A DNA stretch of 64,000 nucleotides. Source: Acanthaster planci. Its lineage: Eukaryota > Echinodermata > Asteroidea > Valvatida > Acanthasteridae. The stretch is from positions 689,167 through 753,166 of the forward strand of contig NW_019091405.1 of assembly GCF_001949145.1 (NCBI RefSeq), given 5' to 3'. Made by a program: the position numbers and the translations under genes. The notes beneath the pieces were generated by a model. The model saw only the letters and a list, made by a program, of their open reading frames with translations, had not been told where the DNA came from and ran no database searches. This document shows, piece by piece, positions 40,213 through 51,431 of the stretch; position 1 is the stretch's first letter, and the number at the start of each line of letters is the position of its first letter.

Positions 40213-40487
40213 TGCATGTATGGTTCGTAGAGAACAACTTTCTTGTACATTCTAATAATGTATAGAAAAAGCTTTTAATTGTGTATATATGTATTGAAGA
40301 GATTCTGTATGTATAAACTATTTTGCTTGTTGATTACTTGCAATTTTTAAAAAAAAAATTTTTAGTTAACAAGTTTCATCAGACTGAGATGCATTGTTGC
40401 CTTGTGATGAATTGTGTAAATAATATGCTCAAAATGGAATCGCTTATAGACTCCTCTACAAACTTTAGGTTTAAAAAGGAGCATTAA

Positions 40488-41062
40488 CCACTACCTGCCG
40501 GGTGGAATTCTCTTGAGCGGGATGTGATGGCGGGACCTTTTCAAGATTTTCTGTTTTTAAAATTCTTCAAAAATTCATGTGTTCATTTACTGGACGTTTA
40601 CACCCACACGAATGACTCTCTGGTGGCTATTCTAATCGGTCAGGCAACCTTCATTGATGCCAAAGTATTCAGCTCAGGCCTGCAGCCCTGTAAAAGTGAG
40701 CCCAGAATTGTGAGGTGTTGCATAATTTCCTTTGTTCCAGTGAATGCCAGTAGCATCTTTTCATAGGAGGCTGGATTAGTGAGCAGCGGCGCCGCCGTGC
40801 CACTCATCAAAGGGGCCCTGGAGCACTTTTGTCCACGGTGCTAATCTGCCGGTGGGCTATACCCCAATACAGTGGCACATGTATGCTGTTTCAAAACGGT
40901 GCCGGATTACCTTCGAAAAATGATGGCAATTCGCAGCTGCAGGTCCTTTGTTCCGAGTACAGTCTTTTGTTACACAGACCAGCTCTTTTGTCCGGAACCG
41001 GGCACCCCGGCTCTGCGTATGAACACACGGTGCTGGAAACCAGGCTCCCCAGCAGGAAGTGG
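40488..41062. mobile_element. TTAA-flanked inverted-repeat element, second copy of the 34560-35030 family
   Basis: Left end TTAA-CCACTACCTGCCGGG (TTAA 40484-40487) and right end CCCAGCAGGAAGTGG-TTAA (TTAA 41063-41066) are inverted repeats. Its 575 bp carry no transposase. Its ends match those of the gap-containing element, so the two belong to one family. The plus-strand frames within it are not genes. Confidence 0.7.
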
Positions 41063-42020
41063 TTAAACATGTAGGTCGCTTTTACTTGCGGTACACAACT
41101 CGAACGTTGGATCCCACTCCGCCTGTACATGTAGGTCACAGGGTTGATATTGAGGTGGGGTTTGACTATGCGTTCGATTTAGTTTTTCTGCTCCAAGATT
41201 AAAACCCTTGTTTGTCTATGTCTTTTCCACAATACCCTCTTGACACTGTGACTCGGAATAGCATTGCCTCCAACCCCCACCCCATTACAAAAGATGGTAT
41301 GGCCCTATTCAAAGAAGCCTCAATTTCTCATGCTAAAGCACCAGAGGAACCTGCTATCATAAAAAAGGGAAATTGTGAATTAGTTTAAGTGTGAAGGTAA
41401 AACAGTTGTGATACTGTAAAGACCTGTTGGGGTCTCCAGCAATCATAACTTGCCAACAATTTATGCAGTTTGTTAGTGGACTTGCGAAGGGACTTACGAA
41501 AGGGCTTTTGAAAGCCCTGGGGAAAAAAATCAGCAGCTTGGGTTGTCCTGAAAAGAAACTATGATTATTCATGTTCATGTATGATTACTGATTGCCTGCA
41601 AGCGGAAGTGCAGTAGGTTTATATCCTTCTTAACCAGTAATATCCTGTAATTTTCGATTTTTTATTTATAACGAAAGTACAACGTGAACTTTGCGATTCT
41701 TACCAGAGTGTGTGAAGATAGTGAACTTTCAAGGATTTATCTTTTTCTTGTCCCAGTCTGTTTAGTTACTCAAGTGCATTGATGAATTTGTAAAAAATTC
41801 CCTTTGGTGGAGGTTTCAGTTTTAATCATGTTATGATGTAGGGTGAGATTATGCCAAGCTGATTATTTGCTTCAAAAATCTGGTTTTCCTAAAACAGATC
41901 TTATACATCGTGCTCCAAGAAGTGAACTTGCTCGGGCACTTCCTACGTGATTTGTTCTTGTCTTCAACTTGCCTTTGTGTATCTGCAAATTTTGGTTGTT
42001 TACAGTGTGTCTGTTTGTGT

Positions 42021-42026
42021 AATAAA
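42021..42026 (+). terminator. Candidate poly(A) signal AATAAA for MOK
   Basis: First plus-strand AATAAA I found downstream of the MOK stop (38377). It implies a 3' UTR of about 3.6 kb that includes the TTAA element. An unannotated variant signal nearer the stop is possible. Confidence 0.3.
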
Positions 42027-42131
42027 GACCACCATCTGGTGCTAGAGACAAAAATCTTCCACTTTAAGATTTTGTTCTTGAGATGAAACACTGTTGAACA
42101 GGTACATGTGATTTGATAGCTGCACTAGTGC

Positions 42132-42137
42132 TTTATT
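42132..42137 (-). terminator. Candidate poly(A) signal AATAAA for DNPH1 copy B
   Basis: Minus-strand AATAAA about 1.1 kb downstream of the copy B stop at 43215. It lies about 110 bp beyond the candidate MOK signal on the other strand, so the two convergent transcripts would overlap or nearly touch here. Confidence 0.35.
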
Positions 42138-43214
42138 AAATCCCAATGTGACTGAGCTCTGTGGTTTTAAGCGACACAAGACAGTCACCACCATTGCTTC
42201 TGTTTATACAAAGTTTGGCCGTATCTTGGGTACAACCTGTAGAGCTACTGAACACAGACGCTTGCAAGGCACAGAAGATATGCTTGGCAAAAATGGGTTA
42301 CCAGTCGAAGTGCCATGCAAAGCACATTACTTGAGGCTGGTTCTCTGCTCACTCGGACTTGGCTCAAAATTGACTATTCAATGTTCTCTGCTTGCCAGCT
42401 CAGTGAAATCACTTCCGACACCAACGAAATCAAGAATAGTATTGGTGTTCGACAGCCTGCACTGTCCACAGGAGATTTGAAAGCAGCCTGCGTAGGAGAC
42501 ATGACATGAATGGCTGCAAACTGGTCCAAGTGCTGAATCGCATCACATCAACCAGAAGAAAAGAAACATTCTAGTCTGTCACAAGCAAACAGGACTATGT
42601 AAGAAATGGTCTTTCACTGGTTGTAGGAAAAAAATCTCCATTACGATCTGAATGTCACACACAACTGTGCTGGTACTTTCTTATAAAGTGTGTATATCTC
42701 ACTGTCAAAATAACTATCACGACACCTGTCTAACAAATTTAGGTTTGTGATAATATGTTGGCCAATATGTTCAACCTGTTCTTGAGCACATAATATAAAA
42801 TCATATATTAATCCAACTTTTCCCCATAGTTAAGCTCCGAAATAAGCATGGTGCACTTTTAAAATTCAAAAGAAGTTTATAAAAATACATCTTTGTTCAA
42901 AGCTGGTGGAATTACATAGTTTGATGCATGGAGGTCTTACAGTTAGGCATAATTATCCCAGGAAATTCCTGATGAAGCATGAAAATACCGAAATAAAAAG
43001 TGGCTCTGGCCGAACTATAGTTCAACATTTCAAAACATGTTGCTGAACACCACCGATGCAATCTACACCCAGTAGATCGGCACCAAACATTGACCCGTTA
43101 AGAGCAATCACTTATCAGTACCGTGGCTTTGATGCAAGCCAGTCTAGCTACGGTTTTAAACTGTGCTGCGTCAAAATCTCTCCACAGTTACTGCCTCTGT
43201 TGAGCTGGGATTGT

Positions 43215-45360
43215 TTATTGGAAGAATTCCTTCAGGACGGCTACGTACTCCTCTACCTTGTAGTCCTTGACGATGAACGAAGTCCCATTGTGAGCCCCAC
43301 TGATCATGGCCGAGATTCCTGGAAGAGGCACACGGACACAGATTCACTAAAATGCACTCTTGATCTCTTTGGGCTGGGTAGGCAGCACATAATTTCACGT
43401 ATTTCCAAGCTGCTATCAAACTAATTGCTTTAGGATCCCAAAACACCTGCATAGAAATGCACATTAAAGTTAGGTGTTCAGCATCAATTTTGCATGTAAG
43501 AAGTTAGGCCTTCTGGCCCAAAACCTCTTCGGAACGAGACTGATGCCAGACCCACTTACGTGAGTTATCTCGTGACCGGTAAAGACACAGTATTCTCTTG
43601 TTCATTCCAACTGCCCGGCCGATCTCGTATCCAACACCAGTGGACACCTGTGTCACCTCCGCAACCACATCTAAGTCACGAGAAACAATCCATGATGATC
43701 TAGTTAAACCTTCATTCAACAATTTCTTGACCCCCGGGAGAACACAAACATGTAGGCCTCGTCAACCTGTATGAGTTCAAGTGCATATAGCAAGGCTGTG
43801 TTGCTACTGTTCTGTTCAATGCCAAATTCAAATTTGGTAAACAGAGGATTATGAGTCAGAGGGCCGACTCATGGAGGCCTATGAAACTTCTTGGGTGACC
43901 CTTATACTTTTTTGCTTGCAGGGCACCTTCGTAAGCAATTGAAATTATCCGAAGGGACCACATTAAGCCAAAGAAAGGTTTATTAGAGAAAGCGAGAGAT
44001 ATTGCTCCGATGAACTTGTGAAATTTGACAGCTTTTCAAGGAGAGTGACAAGTTTTGAACCGACACTGACAACTCCCTCTAAAAAGTTTTGTAATGCCCA
44101 AGAGTGGAGCCCTCAACAAACCTAGTCTGTCAAGTTATGCTTAAATTTGTTTCAAAGTGACCATAAATTTCTTTACTTGCAAACAGTAAACCCCCGTTCC
44201 AAATCCAGGCAAAAAACTGGGCATGACTGCAACTTACCTGTGGACGACTGAAGCCATTTCATATCCATCTCGTGGATTTCTTTGTCAGACACTTTCTGCC
44301 CATCTATTGATAAAGAGCAATGCAAAGGATTGCCCCTGAGAGAGATTAGGTAAAAACACCAGGCCCTCTGACTTCTAAGTCAGATGACTCCATTCTGTAC
44401 TTGTCAGAAGGACAGCATTTTGTTGCACGGACAAAAACTGGAAGTCTTCTGTTTTTGACTTTGATCGGGCTGCTGTGCAAGTCATGATCTACAATTACAG
44501 AGACGCACTGGCCTGATCCTCCCAGGTGGGAACAAGGAATGGTTTTGCTTCAGTATTTGAAAGTTATAGCTTGAAATTGAAACAAAACAAAACAAACTTT
44601 CAAGCAAACAAAAAAAAAGACTCTAGCATCAGTGTATTAAACATAACAGTGAAGCGAAATTCACTTTAGGGCAAGCAACTATGTCACTTACTGACAGCAA
44701 TGATAGGATCTTCTTTAGCCACGTTCTCTGTGAGCACCTGCCCATAGCTAGTCTTTATCTCTTCAACGATCTTACTGTAGATGCTGGCATCTTGTCGACC
44801 CCCTGTGATGCTACCACAGAAGTAGACCTTCCTCTCTTTAGAGGGACTACTTTCAGTGTCCTGGGACTCCTATGAAAGGTAGTTTAAGAGTTGAAAATGA
44901 CATTCCTTGATTGGGATACTTTTCAAGGCTGGAGAAGTCCCAGTCAACTTGGGGATTGAGCAGATATACATCCATACTTTGTTCAATATCTGGAATCTAG
45001 GATTGGGGGTCAGATTCCAAGCAGGCTGGAACATGGCCAGCTAATAGTGTGACAAGCGTTTGTGGTTGCAACATGGGAAATCTCTTTTGGGAGTGCATGA
45101 GGTTGAGAAAACAACCAATGGACTCTGCGTTTCCGACAATATGTTCTGTCTGTTGTCAGAGACGTCCTTTTCTCCCATCCCGTTCTGGTAATGCTGCTTG
45201 TGATTTCATTTTATCTGATTTGATTTACTTACAACTCTGCTTACATTAGGACTGCGGCAAAAATTCCCCACAGTCAAATGTTTCACGTACCTTGTCTGCT
45301 CCATCATCAGTCATCTTCATTTTCTTGGCTGCAACTGGTTCATCCACATTTTCTTTTGAT
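43215..45360 (-). CDS. DNPH1: DNPH1/Rcl-like 2'-deoxynucleoside 5'-phosphate N-hydrolase, copy B (diverged)
   Basis: Family enzyme that cleaves the N-glycosidic bond of deoxynucleoside 5'-monophosphates, limiting abnormal nucleotides such as hydroxymethyl-dUMP. Exons in transcription order: 45360-45291 (coding from ATG at 45320 if that start is right), 44869-44692, 44303-44238, 43670-43560, 43318-43215. Joined from that ATG they give 162 residues, all phases consistent. Family blocks: VYFCGSITGGRQD, GQVLTEN, AEVTQVSTGVGYEIGRA (with the nucleophile-equivalent Glu) and ISAMISGA. Compared with rat Rcl numbering as I recall it, Tyr13, Ser17, Ser87, Glu93 and Ser117 are kept, but Arg19 is Thr. At Asp69 there is Thr, with an Asp one residue later. 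Copy A next door keeps all of these. The N-terminal exon is acidic/basic low complexity, has an acceptor-like TTTTAG before it, and may be joined to a further exon not found. Active enzyme, altered specificity or regulatory paralog are all possible. Confidence 0.88.
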
Positions 45361-45708
45361 CTAAAATGTCATCAAACAAAGAAAAGGAAACCTGATAGTT
45401 AACATGGAGATGTTGTGCACTTCAAAGCTGAGTACTTTGGTAATAACTGATATCTTGTATTCTGCCTTGCAAAACCAACAAAAATGGCAGAGGAGGGTTA
45501 TTTCTTTCACAGCTTTATGTCACAACTATGCATGGGTTTTCTCACTTTTATCTTTTTTCCAAAACTGAAATATCAACAAATTACTTTGCACTTATTCTGT
45601 ATGTTATTAATATAATCAATTTCCGGGTGCGACTGGTTTGGTGTGGCTATCAGAACAAAAAATGGCAACATATATATCTTTCGGAGGGCCTTTCAAGTTT
45701 GGACGGAC

Positions 45709-48700
45709 TCACAATTGATCAAAGTACTCCTTGAGTATGCCTGGGTACTCCTCTTCTTTGTAATTCTTGATGGCGAATGATTCTCCATTGTCGGCTCCAT
45801 TCACCAACCCGGAAAGTACTGAAACACATCAGCAAAAAAAGAAGACTCTCACAGCTAACCAACAAGCAGCAATTAATCATTGTCAAAAATCCCTGCCAAC
45901 TTATCAAAAATACATCTTAAGGCTTTTTACCCTCCTATCTTTGGATATATTCTGTACAATGCTGCCTCATCAGTCAAATGCAATAGATGTCTCTTTATTT
46001 AGCAGGAAAAATGAAAATGGAACAAACTTTTAAGTGTCTGCGACCACAGGTGTTGTGTGGGGGGGTGGGGACATGGGGACCCACGTAGAAAGAAAACAAA
46101 AATTTAACATAAAATGGGGAGAAAAGAAAAAGCAAGAGAAAAAACATTGGAGAAATTGGGAACGAAATCACCAATTTGCTTGAAAATAGCTCTGAACTGA
46201 CTATCTGAACCACCAACAACAGTTTGTCAATTTGCTGCTGACTACTTTGCCAACCCCCCCCAAAAAATCCTGGCAACACCCGTACCAGTATCTACAAGTG
46301 TCACAACAGCAGGATTATTATTAGAAGGAAGTGCATTTTTCTTTACAGTACCACTTACATTTGCCAGTGTCTGGCCGGAAGAGACAGAGAATCTTCTTCC
46401 CCATGGCTCTTGCCCTGCCCAGCTCGTACCCGACGCCCATGGATGGCTGCGTGACTTCGGCAACGACGGCTGCAAAGAATGGAACAAAAGATCTCCAGTG
46501 ATGAAAGAAGAACGAGACTGGCATCTCTACAGAAAATGGGCCTGGTTGGAATGGAAAATTCCAGTGGGGAAAAAAAACACCACCCATGCAGAGAACTGGC
46601 TGTTGGCAGCTTTTCTTGAGCAAGGTTGCTGGCGCTATGCTTCCGCCATTGCTGAGGGATTTCATGAGGCTACGGTGATCTTATACTTAGATTGGTCAAT
46701 ACCACAAGACAGTTCAGTCCAGGTTAACATGCATGTGCTTTCCGGCAAATCAGTTAATCACAATGACACAGCACTGAGATATGTACTGTGCTTAGCAATC
46801 TGACAACACTTCCCTGCTCATGGGGCTCATAAAATCGGAACATTCCTACAGCCATCTCAGGTGCCTAGGGAGCAGTGTTCTAGCCACAGTGGGTGGTGCT
46901 GGGCAGTACCACCCCGTACTGTAACTTTCTGCCCGGCTCTTTGCCACCTAAAACGGATTTTCCAAAAAACTGAACTGAAAAAGTGCTGAAAATGTACCAA
47001 TTTGATCATATTTCAAGCTTACAAAGTCGCAGTTTTGCGCTAGTTTGCAATTTTAAACAAGTAAAGATGTAAGAAATATATTTCTCATTTTCTTACGTAG
47101 CAAATCAGCCGCTGATTGCAAAAGCATTATTGTACACATGCCTTCACAATGACGTAGGGAGAAATCCCTTCTAGGATTCCCTAAAAACCTACGGGCTGCG
47201 AGAGCTATGCTTGGTAATCCAAAAATTTACCCGGCACTAAAATGGTCCTCGCTAGAGGACTGATGGGGAGTATTCCGGTCAACAACTCTACATCAGGTAT
47301 AAATGGCTGTCAAGCACAACCTTCCGTACCCTCATACTCCTGGGTCCAGAGAGGCCCATATGGGGGTAAAGTAATTTGCCAAATCTGTAACATGTAACCA
47401 GATGTTTGATTTGACTGTGATAAGGAGCTACAATCCTTTTCCAACTCTACATGTATCCTCTGAGCCACATGTCCAAATAACTGTATAAATTATCACAAAT
47501 GTTGCCAGTTACAAATGAACTAGCTTAAGTCTCAAAAGTACATAACACCAATTATTCAATTAATTAAGATAAACGTCCGGTGACCTACCGTCACATCCTT
47601 GGAGCCACTCAACGTCCCTGTCATGAATTCCCTTGTCATCTAAGTCTTCTGGTGAATAAAGCACATCAGTGAGTGTTTAAAATAATGGGTGTAAATGGGA
47701 AAAGTCTTAGACACATGAGTATGCAGGAAGTACAAGTTCTAATGTGTAATTCTCACAGAATGAGAATCCAATCTCACCAGTTACACTGCGATTTTGAAAG
47801 ATTCATTAGAAATTTTCCTCAACTTACCTGTGAATAAATATCAGCACTCGCTTTAAGAGAATTAAATTCTGGGGAGACAGGGGGTCAAAACTATGAGCTT
47901 GTTTCTGGCAACTGAACAGGAAATTTGTGTAATGCAAAAAGAAACATGCCAATAACTTTACCCTTGTTAAATTTGAGCTCCAATTCAACCAATTAAGCAG
48001 TGACAATGACAGTATTCTTGCCATTGTCTTGTGCAATACTCTTGCCATTTTTCTTAGTTTGAAGTTCTCAGATATTACGATTTTTTCTTGTTTGCTTTGT
48101 GTACATGAGGACTGGCAGGTCTGAGGACCATCATGGCTTGTCTGCTTTGTGTACATGAGGACTGGCAGGTCTGAGGACCATCATGGCTTGTCTGCTTTGT
48201 GTACATGAGGACTGGCAGGTCTGAGGACCATCTTGGCTTGTTTGCTTTGCCAGCTGAAGGTCTGGCATACATGTAGGCTCTGTTACAAGTCCCATTAAAA
48301 TGTACATAAAGTGTACTTTACTAAGTACCATTGATCTATCTTTAACTGGCAAAATAAAGTTATAATTTATCATAACAGCTGAAAGCCAAGACTTCCATGT
48401 AGCTTGAATGGGCATGCTTCAAATTTAACACAACGCAAATCAACATGAGTGCAAGCCATGTTAGGGTATCACCCAGTAATGGGTTCTAATGTCACTCACT
48501 GTGGTTGACAAATTTTCACCCTAAACCTCCAGGAAATTTTGGCTAGTTGAAAACAAGAGGGCACAGCACTTGTCCCAGTAATGAACCTGCCGAATGTGAC
48601 AACATCCAACAAACCAACTGTCCTAAGGCCTACCATCCACAGCGTCTGAGGTTGCCAGCCACTACTGGATCTGACGATAGTGGCATTGTTCCATGGGACT

Positions 48701-49253
48701 TTTTCTCAGAGCTCCCATTGTCTCAACACTGGCAGTTTATTCTGCTGAAGCTATATGTATTCGTTCGGTGCAACAAGTTCCAACAGACTTTCATGCCTGC
48801 GGCACTTTGTAACATCTAGCAGCATTGTGGATAATGTAAATTCTAGTGAAGATTGATTTCTATTGCTGGGAAACAAGGCAGTACTACTCTGGAAGTGACT
48901 TTCTCCTTGAGGGTGAACGGCTCAGGAATCACTTCTAAAGCACGACAATGGGCACCATCAGATAAACGAAGACACATGAGACAAGAAAAAATCACCAAGG
49001 GATTAACAGAGTAGACCCTGGTGAACCAGCCTGGGACTGCCCTATGCATTTGACATTACAGAGAGAAAGTTAAGGAAACACATTCTCCTATTACATGTAC
49101 ATGTACTGTACCATTTTTGTCTAAGTCATCATCCCCAACATGCTCTGTCAAGACTTGGCCATAGCTGCCCAACGTCTTGATGATCTTGGCGTACAGTCCC
49201 ACATCTTGGCGGCCACCCCTGATACTCCCACAAAAGTAGATCTTACGACTCAT
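45709..49253 (-). CDS. DNPH1: DNPH1/Rcl 2'-deoxynucleoside 5'-phosphate N-hydrolase, copy A (canonical)
   Basis: Nucleotide-pool hydrolase, same family as copy B. Exons: 49253-49112, 47648-47589, 46469-46359, 45818-45709; phases 1, 1, 1; 140 residues. Motifs: KIYFCGSIRGGRQD near the N-terminus, GQVLTEHV, GIHDRDVEWLQ, then AVVAEVTQPSMGVGYELGRA with the catalytic Glu, ILCLFRP, and a C-terminal YKEEEYPGILKEYF block resembling the human enzyme. All seven active-site positions I can place (Tyr13, Ser17, Arg19, Asp69, Ser87, Glu93, Ser117 in rat numbering, recalled from memory) are present. The start ATG is the only one in frame: upstream the frame is open without Met to a TAA, so either this Met or an unseen upstream exon begins the protein. 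Exon 3 is 111 nt in both copies, and intron phases are the same, which shows tandem gene duplication rather than retrocopying. Intron 1 carries a 50-bp tandem repeat. Confidence 0.93.
48094..48243. repeat. 50-bp tandem repeat, 3 near-identical units
   Basis: Units starting GCTTTGTGTACATGAGGACT recur at 48094, 48144 and 48194 with essentially no change. A partial fourth start (GCTTTG) follows at about 48244. The array lies in intron 1 of DNPH1 copy A. The repeated peptide in the minus-strand frame is a by-product. Confidence 0.95.
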
Positions 49254-50390
49254 GGCTCTTGCTGCTCGGTTATTGTTCTGAAGACATGACAAATGGAACG
49301 TGACAAATTATGTCATTAATTCACTTAAATATCAAGTTGTTTATCTCAGCTTGCATTGGGTCAGCCCTGGCCCTACGCTCCTTGGGTATCTGCCAATTCC
49401 CAATGGGCCTTTTTGCTATTTCAGCTGTAGGTCCCCATGTGTTTACATCATGATTACACAATTTCTGTTGCCAAACACAACGTAAGTGAGCAAAATTATA
49501 GCCAGTAACAAAGCAAACAAATTGTCTTCTTTCAAAGTGGGCCATGTTATTGCCATGAACTAGTTCCATAGTTTCAATGACAGCACGCACAGTGGCATAA
49601 TCCAAAGACTCCAAACCAACTAGCTACATGTACATGTAGGTCTATCCCGTTTGCCGGCTACGTGGCCATGGTGGCGCAGCTACGAGGTGGCCTGAAAACG
49701 TTTCATGAGGGCAATTGAAGTGTGACATGTTGACCTTGTAGGGTCTTGCTGATTACGAGGTGGATTATGCAGGTTGTAGGGCATCCTCATACTTGGAGGA
49801 GTTGTTTTCTCCTCCAGGTCCATGGATGCATGTATTCTGCAATTGTTCAGGTCTATGAATTCTACCACTCAGTTACCAATGTGAAGTTAGTTACTTATTC
49901 CTTGATCCTCGTTTGACATTCAACATTTAAGTAATTGATATTCAACGTTAAGTAACCGTTTGACATTCGGCGACCACTCAGGATGCACATCCCTCGAGAC
50001 GATGGAGTGCAAAAGGGACAAAAACAAACTGCTTGTTTGACCATGAAAAACCCCATGCCCCTGTAGCCTTGTCATGCGTAGTTGAACTTGTAGGAGAGAG
50101 TTGTGTGTGCAGGCGTGTACACATCCATGACATCATTGTGAATGTACAAACAATGGTAAGGTCATCAAGGTACAGGTGAATGGATGTGCATGGTGGCACA
50201 GTTTGGTTTTTTTGCTCTCCATCATTTCCAGGGGTGTGCATCCTGAATGTCGCACGGTTACTTATTCGAATTCAGCGTTGGAACTACGATAAAAAGGCTA
50301 GGCCCTATGTTAAAATGGTCGAATGAGGAACCAACTTCCCATCGGTCACCACTGTGACCATGCTACGGAGTTAATTTATCAGTCTGCACC

Positions 50391-51005
50391 CTGGGGCAAA
50401 AGAAACTTGCCACTTCTGTCAAAGGCCACACATAAAAATTCACTCCATAGAAATAAACAATTTTTGTACACAGGTATGCTGCAATACCCCTTACTGACTA
50501 ATCACGTGCCTAAAAGCAAGTGATTATCTTTATAACAAAAAAGAAATTGACATGCACAGAAACTTGGTTGCTGAATCACAAGTCACAGAATATAACAGGA
50601 GCCTCAAGTTTTACACAGAAATCAATGTCACAGGACGAAATAATGAAGTCACAATCATTATGTTTCAATATTAGGATGGCATCCCTATACAGAAACCACT
50701 CATGCAAATCATTTTGACAAAACAGGTGTTCACTTTTTTATTGGTTGTTTAAAATGTCCATTCATGGGTCATTTTTGCTTGGTGGAGAGTGCTTTTCTGT
50801 TATATTCTGTGACTTGTGATTCAGTAACCAAGTTCCTGTGTATGTCAATTTCTTCTTTGTTATAAAGATAATCACTTGCTTTTGGGCATGTGGTTAGTAA
50901 GGCGTATTGCGGCATACCTGTGTACAAACAAAATTGTTTATTTCTATGGAGTGAATTTTAATGTGTGGCCTTTGACCGAAGTGACAAGTTTCTTTTGCTG
51001 TCCAG
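50391..51005. repeat. Large foldback element, 210-bp inverted arms
   Basis: The left arm 50391-50602 and right arm 50795-51005 are inverted copies with scattered mismatches around a 190-bp spacer. Matching blocks include AAAGAAACTTG/CAAGTTTCTTT, GGCCACACAT/ATGTGTGGCC, TTCACTCCATAGAAATAAAC with its inverse, AGCAAGTGATTATCTTTATAAC with its inverse, and GAATCACAAGTCACAGAATATAACA with its inverse. Neither arm encodes a recognisable protein. It fills part of the 2.2 kb between the divergent DNPH1 copy A and MAD2L1BP genes. Confidence 0.9.
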
Positions 51006-51431
51006 TGTACTTTACTAAGACTACAATCTTTAGGCCAGTAGGCCCTAACATGACTCAGAATTAGAAATGTAACAAATTGTAAATTTTGGGTTTCATTATC
51101 ACTAGGGGGCTTAGGCCTAGTATCAGTGGAAACTAGTTCTCACCCAAAGTTGATGGCTATCGCGTATCGCCAACGGTTACTGGGCCGGGATCAAGTTCCC
51201 GCGATCCAAGCAGCTATAGTGAGCTCGTTCCCCGTCGATTCGATTGACTAGAACCATGGAGCCTCTAAAGCGCTTCGGTTTACCTTTAAAGATAGGGTTG
51301 CGAGGTTGAGCTTTGCTTCCCCTTGCTGGCCTGATACCTATCTTCATAGTCAAAAATCCACAAAGATGCACGTCGGTGGATCTGAGGTACCATGCTCTGA
51401 CCGCGAAATATGAAGTTGAGCAAAATGCAAA

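Noticed and set aside
49254-49292. N-terminal extension of DNPH1 copy A starting at a TTG
   Set aside because: There is no in-frame ATG before 49253 and a TAA lies a few codons further up; the Met at 49253 fits the family.
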